A stretch of DNA of 64,000 nucleotides from Pipra filicauda (GCF_003945595.2 NW_024103862.1:992001-1056000); one strand, 5' to 3'. Numbered from the stretch's first letter, positions 1 through 13,484 are shown. The notes: generated by a model not told the origin, from the sequence alone. Numbers and translations are program-made.

Positions 1-360
1 CTCTAGACAATAGAGTTTGCTGTCACAATCAGATAAATCTGTATTCTTCCCCTTATTGTTGCATTTGACATAATAATTACCTAAAGAGCTTGTTTTCAAG
101 GAGGTACAAACAAGCATGTTTAACATGCCTGAACAAACACCCCAAGCATGCAGGCACTGGCAATGGAGCAGGTGGATGGCAAAAAGAAGGTTATTTTTAG
201 GACTTTGCAAAGCCTAAATCTGAACACTCAAAGCATATCACATAGGTCACTGAACAGCTGTTAGACTGTGAGCACTCTCAGTCTGCATTCAAATCAGTGA
301 GCTGGAGGTAAAAGAACAGATTTTCAAATACTGTATGTTCTCCTTCAACTGTTTTTGTTA
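1..360. other. unique AT-rich sequence
   Basis: No open frame, repeat or RNA gene is recognisable here. The stretch runs up to the 3' end of the first CR1 copy. Confidence 0.6.
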
Positions 361-970
361 ATCATAGAATCATAGAAACACAGAATGTGAAGGGGTTGGA
401 ATGGACCTTAGAGATCATCAAGTCCCAACCCCCTCTGCCATGGACAGGGACACTTCCCACTAGACCAGGTTGCTCAAGGCCTTATCCAACCTGGCCTTGA
501 GCACTGCTCATGGGGCATCCACAACCTGTGGCAACCTGTTCCAGTGTCTAACCACCCTCACAGTAAACAATTTCTTCCTAATATCTAACCTAAATTTCCC
601 CTCTTTCAATTTGTACCCACTACTCATTGTCCTATCGCTACAGTTCCTGATGAAGAACCCCTCTATGGCTTCCCATTAAGCCCCCTTCAGATCCTGGAAA
701 GTTGCTATGAGGTCTCCACACAACCTTCTCTTCTCCAGGCTGAACAGCCCCAGCTTTCTCAGCCTATCTTTGTAGGGGAGGTTCTCCAATCCTCTTATCA
801 ACTTCATGGCCCTCCTCTGGACTTGCTCCATGTCCCTCTTATGTTGGGGGCACTAGAACTGTATGCAGTGCTCCAGGGGGTCTCAGAACAGAGAAGAACA
901 GAGGGGAAGAATCATCTTCTTAAACCTGCTGGCCACACTCCTTTTGATGCAGCTCAGATTCAGTTGGCTT
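361..970 (-). mobile_element. CR1 LINE, 5'-truncated 3' end
   Basis: This is the 3' part of a chicken-repeat-1 (CR1) non-LTR retrotransposon inserted in minus orientation. On the plus strand it opens with ATCATAGAATCATAGAA, the reverse complement of the short ATTCTATGAT-type repeats that end CR1 elements. The phrase tggaccttagagatcatcaag then follows, as is typical of CR1 3' UTRs. Read on the minus strand, it encodes an eroded ORF2 C-terminus with recognisable pieces (RLDIRKK, HWNRLP, KARLDKALSNLV). An in-frame TGA interrupts it after DAP, so it is dead. The copy is truncated at its 5' side near 970, the usual outcome of incomplete target-primed reverse transcription. The plus-strand frame at 470-679 is only an antisense shadow. 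Confidence 0.93.
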
Positions 971-3284
971 GACATTTTAGAACTCTGAAATTTTACGATT
1001 GAAATTTTACAACTCTGAAAAAGTGACAGTACACTCTGTGTGGGATTCATTCGACCACATAGGTCAACTACAGAGGAGACTTGACATATGGATTACTTGC
1101 CATGACCCCTGTGTTAGCAGCAGAGAGACATACTCTTCCAAGGTGTGATCCATCTCATCATAAAGCAGACATCTAAGACAGGTCAGATACATTCTCCTTT
1201 TCTCTTGACCATTGAAGAAGCCAAGGAAAACAATCTCAGATATAGCCATTAATTACTACAGACGTCCAAATCTTTTGAGATCATACACTCCTTATACCTA
1301 TGCTAAGAAAGTCAGAACAAGGACCAAATTTTTTATACTTTAATGTTCAGGGAAACTGGAATCAGGAGAACAATAGGCAACAAAACCCAAACAGAAAGTT
1401 TTCACCAACTAAATAGGGTCTTTATAGGTCCATTTAGCTGGCAACAACAATATGAGGACTGAAGGAAAGAGTTGGTCTCAAATTCTCCATAGAAGGTGTT
1501 GACACATAAACTACCTGAGTCTTTTGGCAGTGAGAGGATCAACAACCTTCAAAATTATCAGCAAAACAAGTTATAGAATTACTGCTGTTCACTACCCACA
1601 GAGGTTTAAGGACATGCACAAGTCAGGGTTCATAAGTAGCAGTAATATCTCCCATCAGAACAGCTGATCTTGTCATTGAGACAAGTCATTGAGAAAGCTA
1701 CAAGGTTTTAGGTATAGAAATCTTTTCTCTAAAATATTCTGCTTTTTCAAACAGAGATGGACAACTTCTGAGCTAAATACAAATGGAGAACACTTGCCTG
1801 GTTGCCCAGTACCCACTAATAAAAGGCCATATTTTAATGTACGTTTAGTGGTACCCTATTAAATAATACCCTTTATTTACCCTTTCTTGTATCAGTTTAT
1901 TATTTGTGGAATATGATCCTGTCTATATGAGTTATTAATCTCTTGCTTATAAATTGCAACACTATTTGATCATATATATGAAAGTTTAGTCACATAAAAA
2001 GAACAAAAGGTTCACAGATGTGGTTAGGAACAAACAGAAAAATACTATAGTGAGTCAGCTGTTGGGGCAAATTAAAGAGTCAAGTAACTTGGACACAGAA
2101 ATATCTATGTAAAGGCATTTGCTGTATTTTTCCCCTACATTTGATGTTTATATTTCATCAATTTCCACTATCCTCTGCTGACAGAGACGATTGAAACCTA
2201 CATTATGACTTGATAAATATCCCTTCTTAAAAATATCCCAAGACTGAAGTAACATGACAGAAAACAAATCCTTACACTTGAAATCTAAACACCCTTCTTG
2301 TCCAATTCTTCCATCTACCATAAACTGACAAAAGAAGGATGAATCTAGGATTTTATGTAATTTCTATTAAACACCAGATTTCCCTTTTACTAGACCAACA
2401 GACTATTTCCCCTTGATAATTCTTAAAATATAACAAATAGTTGGGGTAAAATCAAACAAACAGAATTTTCCCTACAGAAATACAAGGGTACATGACCTCA
2501 TTACCAATCCTAATCTGGCAGATGTGAACTGCCTGTGTTGTCAGAAGGTAAATACAAGGCATTCTTATATTTTCATTTGCCCTTTTCCATTCATCCAGAT
2601 GTTGGTAGCATTTAAAAAGACTTGCTTATTACAGTACCATCTATATTCTTTCTCGTATTACTTAGAGCTGTAATTCTGTAAGTTTACAAGGCAATTACTT
2701 TCACTCTACAGAATCCCTGACTTTCTGAGTTATTTTTTATGTAATTATAATTGTTAACTTCGAAACAGACCTATGTGCATCAAGACATAAGTTGTCCTGA
2801 AGGTCTGGAAAAAATCAGGGGAGAAGACTCAACAGAATAAGAAAGGCAATTAGGAATAGTGGGCCTTTTTTGGGTTGCAGGAAATGCTTTTCTGGTCAAG
2901 TGTCCAAAAAAGGGAAAAAAAATGAAAGCATAACTTCTAGCACTGTAAATGCAAATGCTAATAAAGATAACAAAATGAAATATTAATAAATAATTGGATA
3001 AAAGTGTAAAAACAATAACAAGAATGTTTTTCCAAACAGAGAAGAACTTGTGTGAAGCAACTTTTGAAGGCTAAGAAATTACTCAAAAGTGAATAGAGCG
3101 GTCAAGGATCATAATGACATAGGAGAAAATCTGGGTGAATTCTCTGTGTTGATAGTTGCTCTAGAGGAGGACACACAGGTTCCTGTACAGGAACTTTTCT
3201 ATATGGGAAACAAGTTGCAGAAGGAAGTGATCGGGTATCACAATGAGGGGACGATGCCATGAGAGTCTTTTAGGGGTGTGGGCT
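971..3284. other. unique AT-rich sequence, no gene seen
   Basis: Long stretch without a supported gene. The only minus-strand frame of note (1064-1249) has no recognisable domain. Small local duplications are present, such as a repeated aattttac phrase near 990-1015. No transposon ends are evident. Confidence 0.5.
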
Positions 3285-4205
3285 TGAGACTCTTTGTCTG
3301 AATTATAAATAGTCTGGAAAGAGAGGTGGCAAAGTTGCAAATTATTCAGAACCTTTCATAATAGTAAATGTCTACAAAGGGTTACAAAAGGATCTTGCAG
3401 TACTGAATGACTAAGAATAATATAGGAAATTCAATATCCAAAAGTATCAAATAATGCAAATAGGGAAAAATTATTGTAAACTATGCATACACAGTGGGAC
3501 ACTCTAATGCAGCTATTATTAGCCAGAGAAGAGATCTTCACTTGTGAGTATGAAAATGTAAGCTTGAAAGTCAGAGGCAATAAAAACATCCCAAATAGAT
3601 TGTTAGAAATGATTGGGAAAGAAATAAAAAACAAACCAGAAAGATCATTACGCCCTTGTGAATCCCTGTGTGTCCCATGAGTACTGTGTTTGGTTCTGGT
3701 CCCCTCCATACCAGAAAGGACACTACAGAAGAAGAGTGTGAAAATGGTGGTCAGAAGAATAGGGAAAGGCTTCCTTCATGAACAGGGATTAAATGGACTC
3801 AACTCCCCTCAAATTGGAAAAGGAAAGTTTAATGGCAAGTCTGTAAAGTTGCAAGTATCGTGGAGATGGAGAACTGGGAACAATTAGTAATTGTTTCTCG
3901 AATATAAAAACAAGTACATAATCAAGCAATGAAACAAAAAAACATGATTTTTTCACATGGCAATTAAATCATAGAGCTCATACCTAAAGGATATCATAGA
4001 CTGTGTGCATGGGTGTAAAAACAGGGCTGTTTAAATGGAAAGATGTGGCTGGCTTGTCCAGTCTATAAACTATGTAAGACTGCACAAAATAGGAGTGTAT
4101 TTGAGGGAATGTTGGGCTGTGCATGCTCGTACGCTGTCATATTTATTATTAAGGATCATGTACTGGATAGAATAGATCTGTGGCCTGACCCAGTATGAGA
4201 AGATG
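3285..4205 (+). mobile_element. ancient CR1-type LINE relic (ORF2 C-terminal half and 3' end)
   Basis: Heavily mutated copy of an old amniote CR1 lineage, distinct from the younger bird CR1s in this window. It starts near 3285 with a phrase matching the reverse-transcriptase region (a tctggaaa...gaggtggcaaagttgcaaattattcag pattern). It continues through the region where 3669-3710 still reads EYCVWFWSPPYQKG, the hallmark of the CR1 RT C-terminal domain (family form EYC-V-F-W-P-Y). It ends near 4160-4200 with actggatagaatagatctg and tggcctgacccagtatgag, a 3' tail I know from turtle and crocodilian CR1 copies (TAGATGGACC...TCTGACCCAGTATGG). Many indels and stops show it is long dead. The small frames at 3483-3680 and 3690-3887 are fragments of this relic. 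Exact borders are uncertain by tens of bases. Confidence 0.8.
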
Positions 4206-7070
4206 TGCAGAGTCCAGTACACCTCAGAAACCTTCCAGACTTTCACCATCTCTAGTTACAATGCCAGTTTGTGCCTGTCTAGCAGATACAAGTGTCTAGA
4301 GTTAAGAGGAGATTTCTCTGCTTAAGAAACATCTTTAAGAAACAACACTGCCTCTATGTGCCACGTAGTATCACTTGGTGAGAATTAATAAAATGGTTTA
4401 TGAAGAGAAAGAGATCCAGTGTGAGTGTTACTGGTCTCTTTTTGGGGAGCTGGAGGGAGGTTAGAAAATCTCAAAAATTTTAGAAAGCAGACTTTTCTTT
4501 GACTCTCTTAATAAACATCCAAACTCTCTAAAGCAGGAAGTTCTGCTGTAAGTTATGTCTTGCCTATCTCTGGTAATAGACATAAACATCCCTCTTTATG
4601 GTCTCTCTTAATGATGGACATTCTTCTTTGCAGTCAAGCATTTTGCTCATTTCTGCTTTTAGAGACATTGTAAATCTTACCTCATGCTTGGTGCTAAAAT
4701 TGCTTGCAGCAGGGATGGGAAAACAATGGTTGCAGAAAAGATTATGCCTCAAGAAATTAAACTAACATAGTACCAAAGCCTTCTGTAGCAATAATTTTTC
4801 TGTGTCCCAATATTTGGGGTCTTTGTGCCATGTTATTTCCCACATCTGGGCCTTGGCAGGTGGAGAGGTGCACTTAACTTCCTTCAGCTCCATGCCATTA
4901 CACTGTGTTTGTTTTTACTGTTTGCACAGATGTAACTGTAAAAACTTTACTTGAATGGGAGCTGTGAGAGCTTGGGAAAACCCACCTGGAAAACCAGCTT
5001 GTTTTTTAATACATTTTGTTCAGAATAGCTCACCAAAGTTGTAGGCTTAGGGAAAGCTTAAATAAAACCAGTGGAGAGTTTTAAATTGGGGAGAGGGGAA
5101 AGGGACATGAAGCAGAAGTACAAAATCATAGTATAAAGACTAGATGGCAAACAGTTAATGGGGAGTTAGAAGCAGATGGTGCCAGTCATCATTGATTTTG
5201 TAGGTGAAATGTATAAAGACTGTAGAATGGGACAGTGGAACCACCAAAAGGTTGAGCAAAAATTTGTCTGACCCCTTTGCCCTGGAAAGGACACACACCT
5301 GCTGCCCTCCTGCTAACCTGCTGAGACTGTGGGAAGTAAGCTGAGCTCTGAGAAATGACAGTCTACATGTTCGGTGAGACTCACAGAATCAACACGGACA
5401 TTTTGCCTACTGATGAAAAATGAAGAGTGTCTCTTTTTAGCTGATAGCTTTGAAGACATCGTGGCTTTGCAGCAGCAGCAGCACAGACACCCCAGACCAA
5501 AGATGGGCTTTCAAACTACCCATGCAATTCTTGTGTGGAGCAAGGCTGTACAGATGCATTGTGGAAATGAAGGATCTGAAAAGGGACACGAAGGGTTGTT
5601 CCTGCTAATGATTCAGTAGGAGGAAAGGGCAAAGTTTCAAAATCCAGAATGAATCTGATGAACTTAACAGCTTTCCTATTTCTGTGGGGGCAGGAGCGCC
5701 TCTGTATACTGTCTGTTCAGAGTTATTGTTGTAAGTTTATCATGATTGGTCAGAAATATTACAAAAAAATCTGTGATAAGGTTGTGGATTGAGGAGTGAA
5801 CAATTTTTGCTGTTGTTTCATTTGGAAAAGTGATATTCACAGCACATTAGGCAACCCAGTATTATTTTCATCTCCGCGAATCCTCATGTTTTCCAAGTGC
5901 AGCAAGGGCCAATACTTCAAAACTGAGCTGGATGCCAAACAATAATGAATGGAAGGGAAGATATCCCAGCAGCTTGTAAATTGCTGAAGACTGAAAAACA
6001 AAACACTTCCCATCTTCCTTGAAAAATGAGGTACATTCTAAGATGAAATCTGTAAAGTGATAGTGTACCATTAATTTCTGCAAAGGTCACTTTATTTTAA
6101 AATAAAAATCCTTTTTTAATTTGCAGAGGGTGTGAATATTCAGAAAATAGCTGGTGACAAAAATGGTAAACTCAAAGTCTCAGTAATTTTAGCCCTTGAG
6201 GAAAAAACAAACTAAACTGTTACTCCTTGAAATACAGAATTAGCCAAACACGGTCATGATACAGTTACAGAAAGGCATCAGTGTCCCAAAGAACTTAATG
6301 TTGATGAAGATAGGAAAAAGAATATTCAAAATATAAGGAAAGAGGACTTTTTTTTCCCATCATAAATGGATAGAACTGATAATTTCAAGGATTTGTTGGC
6401 TTTTATAATGCATGATGTCTTTCATACTGTTCTTTGAGTCGATTATTCTTAGCTGGATGATTTCTTAAAGGCTTGGAAACAGAAAACAGATTTGAAAACT
6501 TGAATTGCCACCCATGATTTAAGTAAGTGGTGTTGCAGGAGTTGCTTAGTTCCGTACCTGACCTCAGTGAGCAAAATAAAAAAACAACAAAAGCCGAGTC
6601 CTGATGCAGTATAAACGGAAGTCACTCCTCTGACTTCAGTTTTGCTAAAGCAGCTTGGCCTTAGCTATCTGGGATGATTTTCTATTTATCAAGTAACCAA
6701 CCTGAATTTTAAAAACTAGGCAATCATATTTTTCTTCCAAACCTATTTCTCTGAAGCTTCAATACATGTTTTCTGCAAAAGGGTACATAAATTAAACCAT
6801 GAGGTCACATCATCTTATTCACAAATTTGCAGCCTCTGATGTTCTGATCTGCCCTGGAATTTTTGGTTTTGTTGGTGTCCCTTTTGGAAACAAGCTCCCT
6901 GAATTCTTAATATAATTTATGACTTGGCATACTTAGAGTTTTGGTTTGTGTTTTGTAGATTTATTGACACATTTCCCAAAAGCATGGCTTTGTCAGACTC
7001 TGGCATTGTCTGTAGTATGGAACTTAGAGCATCTGTTATTGGAGGTGTTTGCTTTTCTGGCTATACTTTG

Positions 7071-7108
7071 CTCCATATCAGGATGTAAACTCCATATCAG
7101 CATGTGAA
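7071..7108. repeat. 19-bp tandem duplication, two units
   Basis: ctccatatcaggatgtaaa at 7071-7089 is followed directly by ctccatatcagcatgtgaa at 7090-7108, with two mismatches. A local slippage-type duplication. Confidence 0.85.
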
Positions 7109-9145
7109 CACCACATCATTTCATCCAAAAGAAAAGCATGAACAGTAGAAAAGAAGAAGAAGAGCTTGAGGCATGTCCATAGTGCAGCTCAGAAGACAAG
7201 TAAAGAAACAGGCCTAAACCAGATACAGCTAGTGCTGTCTACATGTGATGTTCACAGAAGAGTTACAATGGACCAAGTGAATTTATTACTGCTCTCTTGG
7301 AAGTTATCAGGACAGAATCTTTTTGATTATATGAATCTGTTACTGACTTGATTGTGCAATGGCAGGGAAATTAATATAAGCAGTTTCTCTGTGCAACTTG
7401 AATCATCTTATTGTTCAGTTTTACAAACTAAGGACAGGACTTGGAGCAAACTGGTCTGTAGCATCATGACTGACTTTTTGCATCATTAAAATGAAGCATA
7501 ATTTCACTGCAGCCAATTGAATCACATACAAGGAAAATTTGTCTGTGTTAACAGAATCTATCTCATTCACTTCATGGGCCTAATCTACATTTTCAGTGAT
7601 ACAATTGGTAGAATCAAGTATAATGGGAGTCTTGTAGCTATTCTGGAGCACACACCAAATTTAATCCATGTGCTACTGAAAATATCTTACTTGGCATAAA
7701 GGAATTTTGCAAGAAAACATCATCATCAACATTTGCATCATTGACAAACAAATCTGCTTTACTGTATCACTAAATGCAATACAATGGTATGCAATGTTTA
7801 CCAGCAACAACTGTCCTTCTACAACCATTAAGGGCATAAAATTATTTGGTATTCTCCTTAGAGAATGATTCACCCATCAGAGTAATTTCTCTCAAACTCA
7901 TTTATCTGTTGCTGTCAAAAATACATATTTTTAAAACTTTATTTCTAGAGAGTCATTAAGTGATTAAAACAAAATGAGGGGAAAGCAGACAGTTGGTAGC
8001 ACAACATAAATCATAATCAAAAACATCCTGGTAGTGTAACACCGCCAGACATTTTGAATGGTTTGTGAGGCTCTGAAGAGTTCCACGGTAGTATGGCTTT
8101 TTAACATCCTGCTCAGTAGTTAAAGGGTATTCAGCCTGATCTGCCTTTGTTGATAGCTGATATTATTTGACATTTTAACAAGGTTCTGTATTTGCAGAAG
8201 CATCTTATGGCACCACTTTCAACATCAGAGTCTATCACAAAAAACATTTTAACTGTTTTGCAAACAAACTTTCTTCCAGTTAATAATTAAACAGAGGAAC
8301 AGCTTGCGGTATATACTTGGAACTAATTTTACTATATATAGTTGGAAATGACAAGAGCACATGAAGATATGACTGAAGCCTGGTAGCATTTAAATACTCA
8401 GTACTTCCTCTGTTACCTTGACTAGTGTAAAGTTGGTTCCCAAGGTAAAAACTAAGTGGTCTGCTGGCATATGGTATAACCTCCATTTGAGCGCTAAAAG
8501 CTGGATACTGTTTTTGTGAAACAGATGTTGTTGAGTGCAGCAATGCACAACTGACTCCATCTAACAGCTGGGAATCCTTCGTGACCCATATAGCTAGAAA
8601 TAAACATGGTCCTATGCTTGGCAAAAGTGTAAGGAAGCAAATTTTCATTTGTTAAGGGCTTATCAAAATGAAGAATAAATGTTTTTAGCTATAAACTGAT
8701 TTTATTCACAAGAGTAATCTTTCCAGCAGCTTATGTGATGGCCTCATAATATTACAGGCACCCTTTGCCAGATGAAGGCTGCAGTTGCACTGACATATAG
8801 TGCAGATGGAAAATAAACATCTGCCTCAATCAAGAGAGAAGACCAAAGACAAGGTTGACGAATATTATCTGGCATCACTATCTTTGCAGGAAAGCATATA
8901 AATGCTACAGGACCAAAACCACTGGCATCGTCTGGTGTTGTCCTTATGTGGTTACTGACCATGAAGAGAGATGATTAGTATGCACTCTCCAAGGAGGAGT
9001 AGTGCAGATGCTCAGGATGATATGATTCCAACTTGCTACTATGTGTTTTGCTATAGCCAGTATGCTAGCAACAGAGCAGTTTGAAATATTTTTGTTCTCA
9101 GGGTTTCAATGACATTTTGTATCCTCAAATGCACTTTTTCTTTGC

Positions 9146-9163
9146 GGGGGGTAGGGGGGTGGG
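9146..9163 (+). repeat. G-rich tract, possible G-quadruplex
   Basis: Runs of six, six and three G separated by TA and T, in AT-rich surroundings. Only three long runs are present, so a three-tier quadruplex would need an extra G tract. A two-tier form is possible. Confidence 0.5.
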
Positions 9164-9809
9164 AAAAAGGAGGTTTAGCAGGAATTATTTTGTTAAGCAT
9201 AATTTAAAAATTGATATAGCCATAATTTTCAGCAATTTTTTTCTTTAATCACTTCAGGAAAAAGTGTTTCTGTCCCACTTTGAACACAGTCACTTTGTAG
9301 AGAAGGAGTTAAATGTGAGGATCACTCAATTGACAACAAACTATTCAACTGATTCCCAATTTACATTTGGGAGAGAGAGTAGTACACATTTAAAGTAACT
9401 CTACATACACGTGCATATGCACAGACCTACTCTGAGCTGGTATGGAATTCCTCTGATTGTCCAGTTCTTCCACAAAGGATTACATGATGCAGCATGGATG
9501 CAGCTTCACAGGTTTTGTTTTTCTAGGAGAGTTTCTTTGTCAGTTTAAAATTGTAATCTTACCAGTTTCTAGTCATTTTGATGGTGTCCTTATCTAATTT
9601 TTGACATTTGCTCTGGTAGAATTACCCAGGAGGGGCATATTAATGATTGTTCAGTGCTAATTAGTGGGTTGACCTGGTAAGAATTATATGCATGATATGT
9701 ATTAGCTGAATAACAAGTTTAGCATGAGGATGCAGGGGTAAATTTGAAAGTTGGAGATTGCAGTTCTAAACAAATCCTGGATAACTACAGGCAATGTGTC
9801 CAACAGAGC

Positions 9810-9826
9810 AAAAAAAAAAAAAAAAA
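9810..9826 (+). repeat. poly-A run (17 A)
   Basis: Uninterrupted run of 17 A. No LINE or processed-gene sequence precedes it, so it is treated as a simple repeat and not a retrotransposition tail. Confidence 0.9.
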
Positions 9827-10308
9827 GGACACATTTTCCAGGCTGAGATTGCATTGACAATATTTTAAGTAAGTGTAAATCCAAAATCACAACTCACAGT
9901 AGCCTGTGTGTCACACAGACACAATTTTGGAGGTCTGTACACACAAATCACATCAGTGTAGCCATTCCTATTTCTCCTTTCACCTAGATGAATATTTGTA
10001 TTAGAAAAACCTTGTTCACAAATGTCCCATACTACCTGCTCTGTTTGCACCTGACTAATCTCTTCAAAGGGAGTCAGGGTTTGAGTATAGGTAGAGCTAC
10101 AGGCTCTGGGCACACTTTTAGACTCAGCTTTCCTGTTTCTCAGTGATAGCACGAACCTCATGGTATTGAACAGTGTTTCTTTTAACCTCTAGATCTTGGA
10201 ACAACAGAAGAATATCAGCTTTCTTTAAGAAATAATAATTTACTTTTAGATATTAACTAAAAGCTTTCAAAGTCCAAAAATCAGAAAGAAAAGAAAAAAA
10301 AACAAAAA

Positions 10309-10356
10309 GGGAAAGGTAAAGATGAAGGAAAAGGGAAAGGTAAAGATAAGGAAAAA
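10309..10356. repeat. 24-bp purine-rich tandem duplication
   Basis: Two near-identical units, each beginning gggaaaggtaaagat and ending in an A/G-rich tail, sit inside a longer purine-only tract from about 10285. Likely replication slippage. Confidence 0.8.
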
Positions 10357-11992
10357 GGAACCAGCACATACAGTTTCATAGTATTGATGACAATCTTCTG
10401 ATTGTCACGTCTGCTTTCTTATTCTTTTCTATCTTACAAATGAAACTCCACTTTGGGGAATGTTCTGGGAACCTGGAATTTGATGTGCAAAGTGTAATGG
10501 GTGCACCAAGCTGTACTCAAAATGACATTTCCCTACTGCATGTCATATGAGATGCATCAAATGGAGGGGTGCAGCTGCAAGAGGCAACTACAAAAGAGAC
10601 AACAACAGCATGCGCTGCACCCCACCTCCCAAGTATCGGTGGGTAAGACACAAACCTAAAGCACTGGCAATTTTTAAGGGTTTTTTTACCAGCAATTCTC
10701 AAAAGTCAACCACTGCGATAAGAAAAATGTGTAAGATACATTAAAACTGGGAAAAACTCAGTTTCAGTTTGGGATATTAAAGAGGATCTGGACATTTTTC
10801 CCTGGTTTTGTTCTTGTTTTTGTTTTTTTAACAAGGTTGCCTCCCACCTCTCGCCTGCTATTCAAAGAGAAGTATGTTTCCTTTAGGCAATTTTCTTCCC
10901 TTATGTGCTGTTTTTATTTCATAAACTAGCCCTCAGACTTGTCTTTCCAACTGCAGCCCCAGCAGACATCCTCTCTAATGCTTTAGTCTTAAAAAATTAA
11001 TTTGAAGTAATAGACTAAAACAAGCTTGTTAAGGATGGTGCTAGCTAAGCCTATCACTAAAAGCTCTAGTTTTCAAAAACACATACATGTCTATATGTGT
11101 GTATGGTACAGGGACAATAGGAAAGTGACTTTCTCTGAACTTGTGTGGAGTTTCATGGGCTATGTCAGACTCCAAAAGGGACAGCAATATCATAACAGTA
11201 CCCTGGATATCACCCCAAATGCCTGCTCCACAAACTGTCATTTTTAATGGCAACCATTTGCAGCAATAAAAGTGAATTCTCAGTGTATGTACATGAGACA
11301 AAGGAAAACTCATATTACCAAGTGAAGGAAATCAAAAGCTGGGGGTGATGCTTTTTTTCCAGTGGCATCATCAGTGAGGGCAGAACAGCTCCAATGACTT
11401 CTCTAGTTATGAATAAGGAATGACCTTCTGGATCAAAATCCAAAATAACCCTAAACTTTTTCAAGCACCAGGAGCCATAGAATGATCTCTAAACTACTTC
11501 TGTCACATTGCCATTTGGCAGTTTCTTGCTGCAGTTAGAGCACTAACCACAATACTTGCTTCTTAGCTTTTTTCAAAGTTCTTCGTTCTATGTTGGATTT
11601 AAATGGTTTTATCATTTCAGTCCCAGATTAGTTTTTCTTTCTGATATATAGTCTGGGAATTGACAGATTGAAATGGCACAGCTGATGTCCTATATTCATC
11701 AGTAAAAAGTACCACTTGGCAAGTGATGTCAAGATGTGATCTTTCCTACTTACCCCAAAAAAACTTTAATCAGTTTGAATCCAGAATATGGATTACAGTA
11801 TTCAATATTTTGTACTGTTAATGCAGAAGAAGAGGATTTACAACATTTCAATTTTTTCTGTTATTTATTATTTAAGTAGCTCTATCACAGCTTGAAAAAT
11901 GAGAAGAAATTTCACTAAAATTTTGCCCTGTCCTGATGTTTTCTGAATAATTTTATTCTTTCAAAAATGTTTTTGATTGTTTGGTTTTGGTT

Positions 11993-12012
11993 TTTGTTTG
12001 TTTGTTTGTTTT
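11993..12012. repeat. (TTTG)n microsatellite
   Basis: Four to five TTTG units, preceded by a degenerate TTTGG tract. Confidence 0.85.
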
Positions 12013-13261
12013 AGTCTTCTTCATACCATAGGCTTTCTGTTTGATACTAAATGGCAGCACGAAAAGAACATGGTGAGATGCTGATAGAGTGAGATGACAG
12101 ATTTTTGTCATTCCTAACATGTTAGTCATTTGTTTGGCCTAGTATTTCTGCATAGGGTACCAGTCTGTTCAATGATAGTGGGTTTCTCATGTGATAAACC
12201 TTCAGTCAGAAATCTACATATTTTTCATGCCTTCCCAAGCAATGCCTGTGTTTTCTATCAAAAAAGGCATTCAAAATTATCCATAGCCATTCCATAATAT
12301 TAGCAACCTTGTTCTTTATGGGGATGAAAGTGAATTATGAATATATTTAAACCCATTCTGTATATGTACAGTACTTTTTTACATTTTTAATATTTTCAAG
12401 CGACCTGAAGGCTGGTATCATTTTGCTCAATGCTACTGTAACTTATTCCATAATTTTAGACTAAAATGGTCATTTAGGCCCCTATATACTCAATGGAAAA
12501 AAAAAAAACCCACTTCCAAAGGACAGAACACAACACCTTCCTAAACACTGCTTTTCAGATAAGAGGAAGTGCTGTGTTCAGGTTCAGCTGGCTTAGACTC
12601 GAAAATTAGTGTTTAGGAAGCTTGAGTTAACACAGATAAGCATACAGCTCAACACAGCACACCACGAGGCATCGCAAGTGTAAGACACACTTCTGGTTCC
12701 TCATACCCTCCTGCTTTGGTAATGTGGTAAGTATTGAGTTTGTCTTGACATTTAAACATGGAAAGGAGAAATGAGGCTTTCTTTATTAGGTGTTTCAAAT
12801 GTGTTTGCACATGCATGAACACAATATATGTAAAATGAAAAAAAAAACCCAAACCGCAAAATTACGAGTGTTCTTCCTGGAGACTACATTTCTTAGTTGA
12901 GACTGCTTAATCCCATCATAAGCATAAAATTGCATCTAGGAAAAGCTTTAAAATATTTGAATCACAAAATGGAGTGTTCTCAACTCTGCCTGTGCCTTAT
13001 GCTCAGTGCAGCACTCTGCAAGGAGCAAAGTGGGCCCAGTCTGTGCCCTTAAGCACAGAAAATGGCCCATTTTCACAAGGCCATTTTCACAAACTTAATC
13101 TCATTTCTGCACCCAAAACAAAGAGACTGTGCTCTTCATATGGGGAAAGGCACAGACAACTCATTGTAGTGCCAATACCAGCTAAGCTTTTTCATACAGC
13201 TTGTTCAAGCAGACAGTCATGGCCACAAGCGTGGTTTGTCCTGCAATATGGGTATTGCTGC

Positions 13262-13358
13262 CTCAGTTTTAAAGATAAAGACCCTGAGGCAGAGGAGTGA
13301 CAAGCTGCTTGAAACAATGTGATGAGTTAGTGACAAAGCCAGGTTTAGGAGGCCCATT
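13262..13358 (-). mobile_element. probable MIR-type SINE relic
   Basis: The plus strand reads a degraded version of the reverse complement of the MIR core. It has ctcagttttaaagataaagaccctgaggcagagg followed by agtgacaagctgcttgaaac and gttagtgacaaagccagg. These correspond to the MIR pattern TTTACAGAT-AGGAAACTGAGGCA-AG, GTGACTTGC and AGTGGCAGAGCCAGG, in that order and with similar spacing. MIR is an ancient tRNA-derived SINE mobilised by L2 before the amniote radiation, and only eroded copies remain in birds. Identification is by pattern only, so borders are approximate. Confidence 0.6.
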
Positions 13359-13484
13359 CTTCAGTACCTCAGCCTTGAAGACTATGGCTTTCCCGGTTCC
13401 TAAAAAGCCATGGCTTGTTAATTATGATATTTCTGCCAAATAGTGTTTATTGAAGCTAAAATATCTTCAAATTACTACTATCCT

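Larger units (their letters stand above)
4206..13261. other. unique AT-rich sequence with scattered simple repeats
   Basis: About 9 kb with no recognised gene or young transposon. It contains a 19-bp tandem duplication (7071-7108), a G-rich tract (9146-9163), a poly-A run (9810-9826), a purine-rich duplicated motif (10309-10356) and a TTTG repeat (11993-12012). The largest open frames (8280-8648 and 8744-8962 minus, 9865-10161 minus) show no domain I recognise, and no initiation context or splice evidence supports them. A short (CAG)4 run lies near 5469-5482. Confidence 0.5.

Noticed and set aside
470..679. Plus-strand frame starting at 470
   Set aside because: Antisense shadow of the CR1 copy on the minus strand.
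8280..8962. Two adjacent minus-strand open frames (122 and 72 codons) as a possible gene or transposon remnant
   Set aside because: Neither product shows a domain I recognise, they are in different frames with stops between, and no terminal repeats or splice signals were found. Likely chance.
9810..9826. Poly-A run as a retrotransposition tail of a processed pseudogene
   Set aside because: No coding or LINE-like sequence precedes it on the same strand and no flanking duplication is visible.
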